Positions 1-9,154 of a stretch of 37,499 nt of DNA are shown here, in pieces. The position numbers were made by a program, and so were the translations under genes. Numbering within the stretch: the first letter of the stretch is position 1; every line of letters starts with the position of its first letter. Origin of the DNA: Rhodoblastus sphagnicola (lineage in GTDB: Bacteria > Pseudomonadota > Alphaproteobacteria > Rhizobiales > Beijerinckiaceae); contig NZ_NHSJ01000093.1 in NCBI RefSeq assembly GCF_002937075.1, positions 1-37,499 on the forward strand, written 5' to 3'. The notes beneath the pieces are model-generated. The model was not told the origin of the DNA, searched no databases, and saw only the letters and a program-made list of their open reading frames with translations.

Positions 1-654
1 CGGCGCGAACGACCGGCGCCGGTTCGGCGCGCGGGGCCGGCGCACCTTCAGCTCGCCGCCCTGGTGCCGCCGCCGCGTCCCGCCTTTGTCGCCGCCGCGC
101 CGCAGCCGCCCAAGAACATTCCCGACGAGCGGATCAGCCGCGACGACCGCACCGCCACGGCGACCCGACAGGACGCCGCGACCCGACAGGACGGCTCGAC
201 CCGACCGACCCAGGAGGCCGCCGGCGCCGCCACCCCCGGCGGCGCGCGCTGGATGACCGGCGCCCCGCCGATGGTCAAGGCCAAGCTCACCGCCCGAATC
301 GAGCCGAAAGCCGCGCCCAAGGCGGCCGAGGACAATGACGACGGGGTCAGCGTGAAGGCCCCGGCTCAGGACAAAGGCAAGGACAAGATCGCGTCGGAAA
401 AGCCGGCTGTATCCGGCTGGATCCTCCAGATCGGCGCCACCGACGACGCCGACAAGGCGCTCGCGCTCATCAAGAGCGCCAAGGAAAAGCGCTCCGCCCT
501 GCTCGGATCGGCCCGCGGCTATACCGAGGCGGTGCGCAAAGGCAAGGAAACGCTCTACCGCGCCCGCTTCGCCGGGCTGGAGGAGTCGCGCGCCGAAGCG
601 GTGTGCAAGGCTTTGAAAAGTTCCGGGTTTTCCTGCATCGCGATGCGCAATTGA
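1..654 (+). CDS. SPOR-domain protein, C-terminal part (5' end outside window)
   Basis: The reading frame is open from the first base to the TGA at 652-654, so the gene starts upstream. A GTG at 64 is in frame but has no visible ribosome site and is probably internal. The first ~130 residues are low-complexity, rich in Ala, Pro, Arg and Lys, and look like a periplasmic linker. The last ~75 residues, starting near SGWILQIGA (about 410-440), match a SPOR domain: a short beta strand, two helices separated by an aromatic YRARFAGL strand, and a closing CIAMRN strand. SPOR domains bind denuded septal peptidoglycan. In Rhizobiales this linker-plus-SPOR arrangement is common at the end of D-alanyl-D-alanine carboxypeptidases, so that is my best guess for the full protein, but the catalytic part is not in the window. 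Confidence 0.7.
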   Translation, partial: RRERPAPVRRAGPAHLQLAALVPPPRPAFVAAAPQPPKNIPDERISRDDRTATATRQDAATRQDGSTRPTQEAAGAATPGGARWMTGAPPMVKAKLTARIEPKAAPKAAEDNDDGVSVKAPAQDKGKDKIASEKPAVSGWILQIGATDDADKALALIKSAKEKRSALLGSARGYTEAVRKGKETLYRARFAGLEESRAEAVCKALKSSGFSCIAMRN

Positions 655-716
655 AGCGGCCGCGCGTGGGGAAGTCTGGTTGAGTTCGTTGCGTCTTTAA
701 AAAAGTTGGGAGGTCG

Positions 717-1415
717 TCAGACATGACGCCGCAAGAGCCTGTCCTTGGCCTGATTGAGACGGGCCGCGTCATCCGTCGTCCCCCCGTGGTCGGGATGACG
801 TTCCTTCATGAGCGCGCGATGCGCCCGAACGATCTCGTCCGCGCTCGACCCCCGTCGAAGTCCGAGCGTCTGATAAGCTTCCTGCTCGCTCATTTCGCCG
901 ACGCGGCCGTTCGACCCGTTCCAACCCGCGTCCGCATTGTCCTGAGCTGTCGCGCGCCATCCGGGAAAGCGGCGGTCCAGATAAGCCTCTAGCGCCAGCA
1001 GCGCCTGGGGATCCTCCACGGCGCACTGGGCGTGGAAGGCGTCGCATTCGAACTTGGACATTTCCGACAATTTCCAGCCGGCGAAGCGGCCGGAGAGAAC
1101 TTTTCCGTCGCGCACGCCGTAATCGTCGAATTCCAGATCCACCGTACCGCCACGCACGCGCTTGGCGCCGCCGAACGTGAAGGGCGCGCGAAAATTCTTG
1201 CCCGCCGCCGTCAGCATGGCCGCGCCCCCCAGCGCCAGCGCCACGATGAAATGGCCGCGCGTGAGCGCCAGCGCGGCGGCGCCGAGCGCCATCATCGCCA
1301 GCGCGGAGCGCGTCAGCGCGGCGACGCGCGCCGGCGGGGAGCGGCCCATTTCGCGCAGGGCGTAAAGCACAAGGATGAGAGCCAGAAGTCCGAGCAGAAG
1401 AATATTCGCCTCCAT
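717..1415 (-). CDS. Membrane-anchored J-domain (DnaJ-like) protein
   Basis: The protein has 232 residues. The N-terminus is hydrophobic (residues ~3-20, then ~35-70, with an Ala/Leu-rich pair of membrane segments around a short RSPPAR loop). A middle region of unknown fold follows, and a short J domain ends the protein (about residues 175-232). The J domain keeps the HPD motif (His207) in KERHPDHGG and the preceding helix-II pattern EIVRAHRALMK. J domains stimulate the ATPase of DnaK-type chaperones. The layout of an N-terminal membrane anchor with a C-terminal J domain resembles TIM14/DjlA-like co-chaperones of alphaproteobacteria and suggests recruitment of DnaK to the inner membrane. The gene is divergent from the DUF1489 gene, with 115 bp between them. 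The client is unknown. Confidence 0.85.
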   Translation of the reverse strand: MEANILLLGLLALILVLYALREMGRSPPARVAALTRSALAMMALGAAALALTRGHFIVALALGGAAMLTAAGKNFRAPFTFGGAKRVRGGTVDLEFDDYGVRDGKVLSGRFAGWKLSEMSKFECDAFHAQCAVEDPQALLALEAYLDRRFPGWRATAQDNADAGWNGSNGRVGEMSEQEAYQTLGLRRGSSADEIVRAHRALMKERHPDHGGTTDDAARLNQAKDRLLRRHV

Positions 1416-1530
1416 TTTTCGCGGTCAAGATAGTCCTTCTCGCCCCCAGGCGCCAGCAGGGGGCAACGGGAGCCAGCGCGGGACGATAGGCGCCATTGGA
1501 CGGACGCGCCCGCGCCGGGTAGAAAGGCGC

Positions 1531-1947
1531 ATGCCGCTCCATCTGCTGAAACTTTGCGTCGGAATCGAGTCCGTCGCCGAATTGCGCCGCTTCACCCTGG
1601 CGCGGGCGAAAGCGAGTCCAGGCGCGATCCACGCCCATGTGACGCGGATGCGCCCCACCCGCGCCGGGGAATTGCTCGACGGCGGCTCGCTGTATTGGGT
1701 GATCAAAGGCCAGATTTGCGCGCGGCAGAAACTGATCGGCCTGGAGGATTTCGTCGATTCCGCCGGGGTGCGCCGCTGCGCGCTGGAACTCGACGACGAC
1801 ATCGTGTCGGTCGCCCCCCGCCCCTGCCGCGCCTTTCAGGGCTGGCGCTATCTGAAACCCGAGGACGCGCCCGCCGATCTCGGCGCCGCCGGCGAGGCGC
1901 TGCCGGAAGAGTTGCGCCGCCAGTTGAGCGCGCTGGGGCTGTTGTGA
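1531..1947 (+). CDS. DUF1489 family protein
   Basis: This is a 138-residue soluble protein beginning MPLHLLKLCVGIESVAEL. The pattern of an N-terminal LxKLCVG, a central HVTRMRPxR motif, GGSLYWVIKG and a C-terminal AFQGWRYL fits DUF1489, a family of short alphaproteobacterial proteins with no established biochemical role. I chose the ATG at 1531 because the family conventionally begins at this M-x-L-x-L-x-K-L motif. The frame stays open further upstream to about 1375, but that stretch has low-complexity shadow-like composition. No signal peptide or membrane segment is visible. The gene stands alone: the J-domain gene points away from it and the next gene is convergent. Confidence 0.85.
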   Translation: MPLHLLKLCVGIESVAELRRFTLARAKASPGAIHAHVTRMRPTRAGELLDGGSLYWVIKGQICARQKLIGLEDFVDSAGVRRCALELDDDIVSVAPRPCRAFQGWRYLKPEDAPADLGAAGEALPEELRRQLSALGLL

Positions 1948-2025
1948 CCGGCGCGCGGCCGAGGCGCCATCCGACCTAAGGCGACGCGACGAAATAAGTG
2001 AATCGTCCGCATCGCGAGGAACGAA

Positions 2026-2077
2026 CCCCTCATCCGTCGCGCTTGCGCGCGACACCTTCTCCCGCAAGGGGAGAAGG
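2026..2077. repeat. Intergenic palindromic repeat, CCTCATCC / CTTCTCCCGCAAGGGGAGAAG type
   Basis: The element reads CCCCTCATCCGTC, then a small GCGCG hairpin, then CTTCTCCC-GCAA-GGGGAGAAG, a strong stem-loop. The same core occurs in both orientations at 24376-24520. This is one of the dispersed RIME/REP-like intergenic repeats familiar from Rhizobiales genomes. Here it lies between two convergent genes, where it may also act as a transcript-end hairpin. Confidence 0.8.
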
Positions 2078-2144
2078 GAAGCGCGCCGGCGAGGCGTGGC
2101 GCTTATCCGGCGCCGGAATTGAAGCGGTTATTTCGTTTCGTTGC

Positions 2145-2591
2145 CTAAGCCATCCGCTCCGCGAAAGCCCGCGCGATCCGGCGGTGGAATGGCGTCACGG
2201 CGGCGAGATAGAGCCGCCCCCAAATATTGTGGCGGCGCACCAAAGTGGTGAGCGTCGCCCTGCCGCCCGCGACCCGCGCCACGATGCGGAAATCCAGATG
2301 GGTGTCGTCGAAGCCCAGCACGACCTCGTCCGGCCGTTCGGAAATCACCGGAAAGCCGGTGGACGGCGCCGGTTTCAAGCCGAAGGGGCCGACGAGCGCG
2401 TCGCGCAGGTCCATCAGCATCGCCGCCCAGCGCGGCGGATTGGCGAAGATGCGCCGCACCGCTTCCGGCGCGTCGAGGTCGGGCGCAACCGCGATTTCAT
2501 AACAATCGGCGAAATCATGGCCGGGCAGCGCCGCGCCGCAAGCAGCGGGCGGCGCGACGCAAACCGCGCGGTTTCCCTGCAAACGCCCCAT
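2145..2591 (-). CDS. DUF2867 family protein
   Basis: The protein has 148 residues, starting MGRLQGNRAVCV. Recognisable family features are the N-terminal DFADCYEIAV segment, a central WAAMLMDLRDALVGPFGL, the GFDDTHLDFRIVARV strand pair, and a C-terminal VRRHNIWGRLYLAAVTPFHRRI motif. This matches DUF2867, a START/polyketide-cyclase-like fold of unknown substrate. In several proteins the domain follows an SDR epimerase, but here it stands alone. There is no signal peptide. It is transcribed towards the DUF1489 gene, with the hairpin repeat at 2026-2077 between the two stop codons. The function cannot be named from sequence. Confidence 0.8.
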   Translation of the reverse strand: MGRLQGNRAVCVAPPAACGAALPGHDFADCYEIAVAPDLDAPEAVRRIFANPPRWAAMLMDLRDALVGPFGLKPAPSTGFPVISERPDEVVLGFDDTHLDFRIVARVAGGRATLTTLVRRHNIWGRLYLAAVTPFHRRIARAFAERMA

Positions 2592-2752
2592 CCATTCCGC
2601 TCCTCTGAAAAGCTCGGCTTTATCCTATCCCTTTTTCGCATTTGCGGCGACGCTTCCGTCCCGCTTCGCGTCAAGCTTGCATTAAGCCAAAGCGTGCAAC
2701 GTGAGAACGCCGGCATGACGCCGGTCCGGCGTCCGCGCGCCGGAGCGGCCGA

Positions 2753-5491
2753 ATGCGCAGGCAAAGGCCGAAGCCGATATCAGGGCGGCGATCGCGGATG
2801 GGGACGGCGCAAGCCGGCCGCGCCTTGACGCCAAGCGAAACAGCCGCCACTTTTCAGGCCCAAAACCGTCGCGCCCTCGGCATGTTCGTCGTCATCCTCG
2901 TCGGGCTGGTCGCGGCCGTCTTCGCCTATCGCCTTGGCGAAGATGCGCAAACCAGCCGCATCCAGGCCTCGTTCGAGCGCATCGCCGGCGAGCGCATCGC
3001 CGCGGTCGAGGCGGGTCTGCTCACCACCATCGGCTCGCTGCGGCCGCTCGCCTCCTTCCTCAACGCGGCGCGCGAACCCGGCCCGGAGGAATTTCAGCGC
3101 TTCGTCGCGCCCCTGCTCGCCTCAAGTCCGGGGATTCAGGCCTTCGAATGGGTTCCAGTGGTCGAGAATGCCGAGCGCGCCCGGTTCGAGGCCGAAGCCG
3201 CGCGCGAGTTTCCGGGTTTCCGCATCCGCGACCAAAATGGGCAGGGCATGGCGGTCGCGGCGGAGCGCGCGCGCTATTATCCCGTGACCACGGTCGAGCC
3301 GCTGCGCGGCAATGAAAAGATCGTCGGCTTCGATGTCGCCTCCGATCCCGTCCGCCGCGCGGCCATCGAAGCGGCGGTCGCCACCCGCGCCCCCCAGGCC
3401 TCCGGCCGGATCACCCTGATTCAGCACGCCGGCGACCATAACGGCTTCTTCGTGGCCTATCCGGTGTTCGACGGCTCGGACCGGCTGCGCGGGCTCGTGC
3501 TGGGTGTATTCTGCGTCGAGGAGGCGGTGAATCGCCTCGGGTCCGGCGCCGATCTCTCCCTTTCCATCAGCGACCTCGCCGCCGACCCGCGCGAGGCGCA
3601 AATGTATCCGGCGACGCCCCGGGGCGTGTCGCGCCCGCCCGCCGCCGTCGCAAGTTCGCGGGTGCTGTCGATCGGCGGGCGGCCCTGGCTGGTCGAGGCC
3701 GTGGCGACGCCGGATTTTCTGGCGCGCGAGACCGGGCGGTTGCCGGAAGTCCTTCTGGTGGCCTGGCTGTTCCTGGCCGGCAATATCGCCTGGCTGGTGG
3801 ACCGGCGCTATGCGGTGAAGGCCGAGGTGATCGCGCGCACGGCGGACATGCGTCAGGCCCGCGACGAGGCCCGCCGCGCCAATCGCGCCAAGAGCGATTT
3901 CCTCGCCGCCATGAGCCACGAAATCCGCACGCCGCTGATCGGCGTGGTCGCGCTCGCCGATCACCTGCTGGACCAGAATTTGAGTCCGGAGCACCGCCAA
4001 TCCCTGGCGATCATCGCCCGCTCCGGCGAGCATCTGCACCGGATGATCAACGACATTCTCGACTTTTCAAAACTCGAGGCCAAGCAACTCACCCTGGAGA
4101 TCCGCCCGTTCAACCCGTCGACGGCGGCGCGCAACGTCGCCGCGCTGATGGAGCGACAGGCGGCCGACAAGGGACTGTCGCTCGACGTGCGCATCGCCGA
4201 CGATCTGCCCGAGCGGGTCGCGGGCGATCCGGCGCGTCTGCGCCAGATCCTGCTCAACCTGATCTCCAACGCCTTGAAATTCACCGATTCAGGCGGCGTC
4301 CATATCGAAGTTTCCGCCGAATCGCCGCAAGCTGACGGCCGCCGCCCGCTCGTCTTCACGGTGCGCGATTCGGGGCCGGGCATGAGCGAGGCCACCCGCG
4401 CCAAACTGTTCACCGAATTCTGGCAGGCGGACAGCTCCATCGCCCGGCGCTTCGGCGGCACCGGCCTTGGCCTCGCCATCTCGCGCCGGCTCGCCAAGCG
4501 GATGGACGGCGATATTTTCGTGGTCAGCGCCCCCGGCGAGGGCAGCGCCTTCACGCTGCGCGCGCCTTTCGCCGAGATTCCGGCCGAAAACGCGGCGCAA
4601 GAGCTTGGGGAGGAGAGGAGCGCCGCGCCCCCCATCCTTTCAAACGACCTGCCCGCGCCGATCCGGCTGGTGATTCCGCCGCCAGCGCCGGATGCGGACC
4701 AGCACGACTTTTCCGGCCGCTCGATCCTGCTCGCCGAGGACAATCCGACCAACCGCGCCATCGCCCAGACCATACTGGCGCGCACCGGCGCCCGTGTCGT
4801 CGAGGCCAGCGACGGCGCCGAGGCCCTGGCGAAAGCCTCATGTGAAAGATTCGACCTGATCCTTATGGACGTGCACATGCCCAACATGACCGGACTGGAG
4901 GCTGCGCGCGCCATCCGCGCCCTGCCCGCGCCGTTCGGCGACACTCCGATCGTGGCGCTGACCGCCAGCGCCTTCCAGGAGGACCGCAACCTCTGCGCCG
5001 CCGCCGGAATGGACGATTTCCTGGCCAAGCCCTATCGCGGCGGCCCGCTGCGCGACGTGGCGGCGCGGGCCATGGCCGCCGAACCGGCCAGCGCATCGGC
5101 GCGCGGCTCCACGCCGGTCTGCGGCGAGCCCGCCGCGCAAGTCGGCGCACCCGCCTTCGCTTACGACTCCTTCGCGCTGCTGGGCGCCGAGGTCGGGCCG
5201 GAGGACGCCCGCGACCTGCTGCGCGATTTCATGACCGACGCCTCGGCGCGGCTGGAAATCATCGAAGCCGAGTTGCGCAAGGGCGAATTGGGCGTTTCCG
5301 GCCGCGAGGCGCACGCCCTGAAAAGCTCCGCCGCCACCATGGGCCTCGCCCGGCTCGCCGCCATCGCCCGCGAACTCGAAGCCGCCGCCCGGCGCGAGGA
5401 CGGCGCCAGCGCCGAAACGCTCGGGCAAGCCGCCCGCGCCGCCTTTGACGAAGCCCGGCCCCATGTCGACGAAATCCTCTCCGCAGCCTGA
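2753..5491 (+). CDS. CHASE-domain hybrid histidine kinase with receiver and HPt
   Basis: This is a 912-residue membrane sensor. Order: transmembrane helix at ~42-60 (MFVVILVGLVAAVFAYRLG), periplasmic CHASE domain ~75-300, second helix ~332-350, short coiled coil, HisKA with phospho-acceptor His389 in MSHEIRTPL, HATPase with N box around 505-510 (LISNALKFTD) and GTGLGLAIS, receiver domain from ~657 with phospho-acceptor Asp706 in LMDVHMPN, and C-terminal HPt with His854 in AHALKSS. The whole phosphorelay His-Asp-His is therefore in one chain. The ATG at 2753 has GGAG seven bases upstream; ATG 2798 is an alternative and neither choice changes a domain. CHASE domains bind small extracellular ligands (cytokinin-like or amino-acid-like molecules in known cases), but the ligand here is unknown. 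A single-domain receiver gene starts 12 bp after the stop and is the obvious downstream partner. Confidence 0.93.
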   Translation: MRRQRPKPISGRRSRMGTAQAGRALTPSETAATFQAQNRRALGMFVVILVGLVAAVFAYRLGEDAQTSRIQASFERIAGERIAAVEAGLLTTIGSLRPLASFLNAAREPGPEEFQRFVAPLLASSPGIQAFEWVPVVENAERARFEAEAAREFPGFRIRDQNGQGMAVAAERARYYPVTTVEPLRGNEKIVGFDVASDPVRRAAIEAAVATRAPQASGRITLIQHAGDHNGFFVAYPVFDGSDRLRGLVLGVFCVEEAVNRLGSGADLSLSISDLAADPREAQMYPATPRGVSRPPAAVASSRVLSIGGRPWLVEAVATPDFLARETGRLPEVLLVAWLFLAGNIAWLVDRRYAVKAEVIARTADMRQARDEARRANRAKSDFLAAMSHEIRTPLIGVVALADHLLDQNLSPEHRQSLAIIARSGEHLHRMINDILDFSKLEAKQLTLEIRPFNPSTAARNVAALMERQAADKGLSLDVRIADDLPERVAGDPARLRQILLNLISNALKFTDSGGVHIEVSAESPQADGRRPLVFTVRDSGPGMSEATRAKLFTEFWQADSSIARRFGGTGLGLAISRRLAKRMDGDIFVVSAPGEGSAFTLRAPFAEIPAENAAQELGEERSAAPPILSNDLPAPIRLVIPPPAPDADQHDFSGRSILLAEDNPTNRAIAQTILARTGARVVEASDGAEALAKASCERFDLILMDVHMPNMTGLEAARAIRALPAPFGDTPIVALTASAFQEDRNLCAAAGMDDFLAKPYRGGPLRDVAARAMAAEPASASARGSTPVCGEPAAQVGAPAFAYDSFALLGAEVGPEDARDLLRDFMTDASARLEIIEAELRKGELGVSGREAHALKSSAATMGLARLAAIARELEAAARREDGASAETLGQAARAAFDEARPHVDEILSAA

Positions 5492-5503
5492 AAGCGCCTT
5501 GCC

Positions 5504-5941
5504 ATGAGCCAAGCTCCCGAATCCGCCTTGGTCAGCCGCCTTCTGGTGGTGGACGACGACCTGATCCAGCGCCGCCTCATCGCGAAAATCGCCGCGCAGG
5601 CGGGGCATGAGGTGGCGCAAGCCTGCTCGGTGGCGGAGGCGGAGGCCATCCTCGCCCAGACCTGCCTCGAACAACGACCGTTCGATTGCGTGACCGTCGA
5701 TCTCGGCCTCACCGATGGCGTCGGCGCCGACCTGCTCCACCTCACCGCGGAAAAATGTCCGGGCGCGCGGGTGCTGATCGTCACCGGCGAAACGGGGCAT
5801 CTGCTCGACGACACCCTGACAATCGCGCGCGAACATGAGATAGAGATCGCCCACATCTTCATCAAGCCGCTCGACCTCGTCGGGCTGCGCGACGCGCTGA
5901 AGCGGGAGCGGGAGAGTCTTGCGCGCCGCTCCGCGGCTTGA
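5504..5941 (+). CDS. Single-domain response regulator (CheY-like receiver)
   Basis: The protein has 145 residues and no output domain. The receiver signature is complete: acidic cluster VVDDD near residues 15-19, phospho-acceptor Asp66 in VTVDLGL, conserved Thr in LIVTGETG and Lys in FIKPLD. It begins 12 bp after the hybrid kinase stop with no room for a promoter, so the two are almost certainly one operon. The likely role is to accept phosphate from the HPt of the upstream kinase and act by protein-protein contact or as a phosphate sink. Single-domain receivers are frequent in alphaproteobacterial relays (compare DivK and Sma0114-like proteins). The output target cannot be told. Confidence 0.9.
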   Translation: MSQAPESALVSRLLVVDDDLIQRRLIAKIAAQAGHEVAQACSVAEAEAILAQTCLEQRPFDCVTVDLGLTDGVGADLLHLTAEKCPGARVLIVTGETGHLLDDTLTIAREHEIEIAHIFIKPLDLVGLRDALKRERESLARRSAA

Positions 5942-6242
5942 GGGCGCATGCCTCATATGCGCGGGGTCAAGCGCTGGCGGGCTGCGGCAAGAGCCGTGGA
6001 CCGCCCTCGTGCTTCGAGACGGCTCCTTCCGAGCCTCCTCAGCATGAGGGCTACTAGAGGGCTACTCTATTGATTCCATTGATCCCCTCATGCTGAGGAG
6101 GCGAGCAAAGCTCGCCGTCTCGAAGCACGAGGGGATCAACTCACGAAGCTATCGGCAGCCACCAAGCTTAACCTGGCGCATATGGGCGCACGCCCTCTCG
6201 CCCTGGCGTCGGACGAGGCGGTTCAAGGCGCCCGTGAGGAGC
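5942..6242. repeat. Gene-free spacer with a large inverted repeat of the 'CCTCGTGCTTCGAGACG' family
   Basis: No gene is seen in this 301-bp spacer. Its centre is an inverted repeat with arms at about 6004-6050 and 6084-6134: left arm CCTCGTGCTTCGAGACGG ... CCTCCTCAGCATGAGG, right arm the reverse complement with an extra inner GCGAGCAAAGCTCGC hairpin. A short direct repeat GAGGGCTACT lies in the loop. Elements with this wording are scattered through many Rhizobiales genomes. Placed between two convergent genes, it may form the transcript ends of both, but I see no separate T-tract terminator. Confidence 0.8.
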
Positions 6243-6557
6243 CTATTTCTCCACCGACTCGCCCGCCGCGAGCCAGTCGTTCATTGAGCCGGCATAATGG
6301 GTGTCGGCGTCGCCGCGCCCGCCCAGCCGGGCCATTTCGATGGCGCGCTGGGTGCGCTGGCCGGAGCGGCAGGAGAACACGATTCTCTTGCCGTTTTCGC
6401 GCGGCAGGCGGGACGGATCGAAGGTGGACAGCGGAAAACTGACCGCGCCCGGAATATGGCCGGCGGCGAATTCATTGGGCTCGCGCACGTCAAGCAGCAG
6501 GATTTTTCCTTCCGCCAGACCTTGCTTCAATTGTTCCCGCGTCACAATCTCAACCAT
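6243..6557 (-). CDS. Single-domain rhodanese (sulfurtransferase-like)
   Basis: The protein is 104 residues from the chosen start, MVEIVTREQLKQGL. An in-frame start 45 bases upstream (6602) would add a repetitive QAGHSQAGHSKDEA stretch that is not part of the fold. The rhodanese landmarks are present: LLLDVREPNEFAAGHIPGAVSFPLS, the active-site loop with Cys63 in SCRSGQR, and the closing GSMNDWLAAG. The CRSGxR loop is the form seen in GlpE/PspE-like single-domain rhodaneses that move sulfane sulfur from thiosulfate or a persulfide. No signal peptide, so it is cytoplasmic. It is divergent from maeB with 216 bp between the two starts. The physiological sulfur donor and acceptor are unknown. Confidence 0.9.
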   Translation of the reverse strand: MVEIVTREQLKQGLAEGKILLLDVREPNEFAAGHIPGAVSFPLSTFDPSRLPRENGKRIVFSCRSGQRTQRAIEMARLGGRGDADTHYAGSMNDWLAAGESVEK

Positions 6558-6773
6558 TGCCTCGTCCTTCGAATGTCCTGCCTGCGAGTGTCCTGCTTGC
6601 ACTCACCTTTACGCCCAGTCTCGCCGGCCGGAAAGCCCAAAGGCCTGAAGTCCTGCTGCAATCTTCGGCACGGCCGCCAATGGCGCCGGCGCGCTTCGTC
6701 TCATATATAAACGGCCCGTCTGGAGCGTCGAATCGCCGCGCAAACCTCCGGAAACCAACGCCAGGGAGCCTCA

Positions 6774-9074
6774 ATGAGCGAGAGTCTGTCATCCGACCTG
6801 CAATCCGGCGCGCTGGTCTATCACTCGCATCCGCGACCGGGAAAGCTGGAAATTCGCGCGACCAAACCGCTCGGCAACCAGCGCGACCTCGCGCTGGCCT
6901 ATTCGCCCGGCGTCGCCGCGCCCTGCCTGGAAATCGCGGAAAATCCCGACAAGGCCGCGCTCTATACCTCGCGCCAGAATCTGGTGGCCGTCGTCACCAA
7001 TGGCACCGCCGTGCTCGGCCTCGGCGACATCGGGCCGCTGGCGGCCAAGCCGGTGATGGAGGGCAAGGCGGTCCTGTTCAAGAAATTCGCCGGCATCGAC
7101 GTGTTCGACATCGAACTGAACGAAAAGAACGTCGACAAGCTGGTTGACGCCATAGCCGCGCTGGAGCCGACGTTCGGCGGCATCAATCTGGAAGACATCA
7201 AGGCGCCCGAATGCTTTGAAGTCGAACGCCGGCTGCGGGAAAAAATGGCGATCCCGGTGTTTCACGACGACCAGCATGGCACCGCCATCATCGTCGGCGC
7301 CGCCGTCACCAATGGCCTGAAACTCGCCGGCAAGAAGATCGAGGAGGCGAAAATCGTGTCCTCCGGCGCCGGCGCGGCGGCCTTGGCCTGCCTCAGCCTG
7401 CTGGTGGCGCTCGGGGCGAAACGCGAAAACATTTTCGTCACCGATCTCGAAGGCGTGGTCTACAAGGGCCGCAACACGCTGATGGACCCGCTCAAGGAGA
7501 CTTTTGCGCGGGAAACCTCCGCGCGGACGCTGACCGAGGTGATTCCCGGCGCCGACGTCTTCCTCGGCCTGTCGGCCGGCGGCGTGCTCAAGCCGGACAT
7601 GGTCCGGGAAATGGCGGCGACGCCGCTGATCCTGGCGCTGGCCAATCCCGACCCGGAAATCCTGCCCGAGGCGGCGCTGGCCGTGCGTCCCGACGCGGTT
7701 TTATGCACGGGGCGGTCGGATTATCCCAACCAGGTCAACAATGTCCTGTGTTTCCCCTACATTTTCCGGGGCGCGCTGGATGTGGGCGCCACCACCATCA
7801 ACGAGGCGATGAAGCTCGCCGCCGTCGAGGCCATCGCCGGGCTCGCCCATGAACCGCCCTCTGAAGTGGTGGCCCGCGCCGCCGGCGGCGTCGCGCCGGC
7901 CTTCGGCAAGGCCAGCCTGATTCCCTCGCCGTTCGATCCGCGCCTGATCCTGCGCATCGCCCCCGCCGTGGCCAGGGCGGCGGCGAAAAGCGGCGTCGCC
8001 CGCCACCCCATCGTCGATTTCGAGGCCTATCAGGCCAAACTGGAAGCCACGGTGTTCCGCTCCGGCTTCATCATGAAGCCGCTGATGCAGGCGGCCAAGG
8101 CCAGCCCGCGCCGCGTGGTCTATTCCGAGGGCGAGGACGAGCGCGTTTTGCGCGCGGTCCAATCCGTGGTGGAGGAAGGCATCGCCCTGCCGATCCTGAT
8201 CGGGCGGCGCGCCGTGGTGGAGAAGCATCTCAAAAAGTTCGGGCTGGCCATCGCCATCGACCGCGATTTCCAGTTGATCGATCCCGAACACGACCCGCGC
8301 TACAAGGATTATGTCGCCTCGCTGGTGGCCATCGCCGGTCGGCGCGGCGTCAATCCCGACCTCGCCCGCACCCTGGTGCGCACCAACGCCACGGTGATCG
8401 GGGCGCTGGCGCTGGCGCGCGGCGAGGCCGACGGCCTGCTGTGCGGGCTTGAAGGCCGCTATGCCGAGCGTCTCTGCAATGTGCGCGACATTATCGGGGT
8501 GGCGCCGGGCGTGTCGGATTTCTCCGCCATGAGCCTGATGATCACCAACAAGGGCGCGTTCTTCATCGCCGACACCCATGTGCGCCGCGATCCCAGCGCC
8601 CGCGAGATCGCCGAATCCGCCGTGCTCTGCGCCGCCCACGCCCGCCGCTTCGGCCTCAACCCGAAAATCGCGCTGGTGACCGATTCCGATTTCGGCTCGG
8701 AGGATTCGCCCTCCGCGGCGAAAATGCGCGCCGCGCTCGACATTCTGCGCCACGACGCGCCGGATCTGGAAGTGGACGGCGAAATGAAGGCCGACAGCGC
8801 GCTGTCCGAGGTCAAGCGCGCGCGCGTCTTCCCCAACTCACGGCTCAAGGGCGTGGCCAACATCTTGATCATGCCCAATCTTCCCGCCGCCAACATCGCC
8901 TACCAGATGACCAAGATGATGGCCGACGCCCTGCCGGTCGGGCCGATCCTGCTCGGGGCCGCCAAACCCGCGCATATCCTCACGCCGTCAGTCACGGCGC
9001 GTGGCATCGCCAACATGACGGCGGTGGTTGTGGCGGAAGCGCAACACCACGACGAAGAACCCGACAGGACCTGA
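6774..9074 (+). CDS. maeB: NADP-dependent malic enzyme, malic enzyme-phosphotransacetylase fusion
   Basis: The protein has 766 residues, the normal size for MaeB. It converts malate to pyruvate and CO2 with reduction of NADP, feeding gluconeogenesis and acetyl-CoA formation. The N-terminal malic domain (~15-165) has the [13 protein letters not shown] and [28 protein letters not shown] blocks. The NAD(P)-binding domain (~165-425) has [15 protein letters not shown] and the [12 protein letters not shown] nucleotide loop. The C-terminal phosphotransacetylase-like domain (~430-755) begins near [11 protein letters not shown] and is usually regulatory rather than catalytic, sensing acetyl-CoA. The ATG at 6774 follows AGGGAG with suitable spacing. 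An AT-rich CATATATAAAC stretch at about 6702-6712 could hold its promoter. It appears monocistronic, since the porin after it has its own spacer. Confidence 0.96.
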   Translation: MSESLSSDLQSGALVYHSHPRPGKLEIRATKPLGNQRDLALAYSPGVAAPCLEIAENPDKAALYTSRQNLVAVVTNGTAVLGLGDIGPLAAKPVMEGKAVLFKKFAGIDVFDIELNEKNVDKLVDAIAALEPTFGGINLEDIKAPECFEVERRLREKMAIPVFHDDQHGTAIIVGAAVTNGLKLAGKKIEEAKIVSSGAGAAALACLSLLVALGAKRENIFVTDLEGVVYKGRNTLMDPLKETFARETSARTLTEVIPGADVFLGLSAGGVLKPDMVREMAATPLILALANPDPEILPEAALAVRPDAVLCTGRSDYPNQVNNVLCFPYIFRGALDVGATTINEAMKLAAVEAIAGLAHEPPSEVVARAAGGVAPAFGKASLIPSPFDPRLILRIAPAVARAAAKSGVARHPIVDFEAYQAKLEATVFRSGFIMKPLMQAAKASPRRVVYSEGEDERVLRAVQSVVEEGIALPILIGRRAVVEKHLKKFGLAIAIDRDFQLIDPEHDPRYKDYVASLVAIAGRRGVNPDLARTLVRTNATVIGALALARGEADGLLCGLEGRYAERLCNVRDIIGVAPGVSDFSAMSLMITNKGAFFIADTHVRRDPSAREIAESAVLCAAHARRFGLNPKIALVTDSDFGSEDSPSAAKMRAALDILRHDAPDLEVDGEMKADSALSEVKRARVFPNSRLKGVANILIMPNLPAANIAYQMTKMMADALPVGPILLGAAKPAHILTPSVTARGIANMTAVVVAEAQHHDEEPDRT

Positions 9075-9104
9075 CCCCGCTTCGGCAAAATGTTCCAATC
9101 GTGC

Positions 9105-9110
9105 TATATT
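9105..9110 (+). promoter_or_regulatory. Possible -10 element for the porin gene
   Basis: TATATT at 9105-9110 stands 45 bp before the porin ATG in an AT-rich island. The only hexamer at a suitable distance upstream is TTCGGC (9081-9086, 18-bp spacer), which is a weak -35. A plausible sigma-70 site, not a proven one. Confidence 0.3.
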
Positions 9111-9154
9111 CCATGGGAGTCATCCCCTATCTGGGGACGATGGGAAGGTTGACG

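Noticed and set aside
769-2067. 432-codon minus-strand frame across the J-domain and DUF1489 genes.
   Set aside because: Arg/Ala/Gly-rich shadow sequence overlapping two recognised genes.
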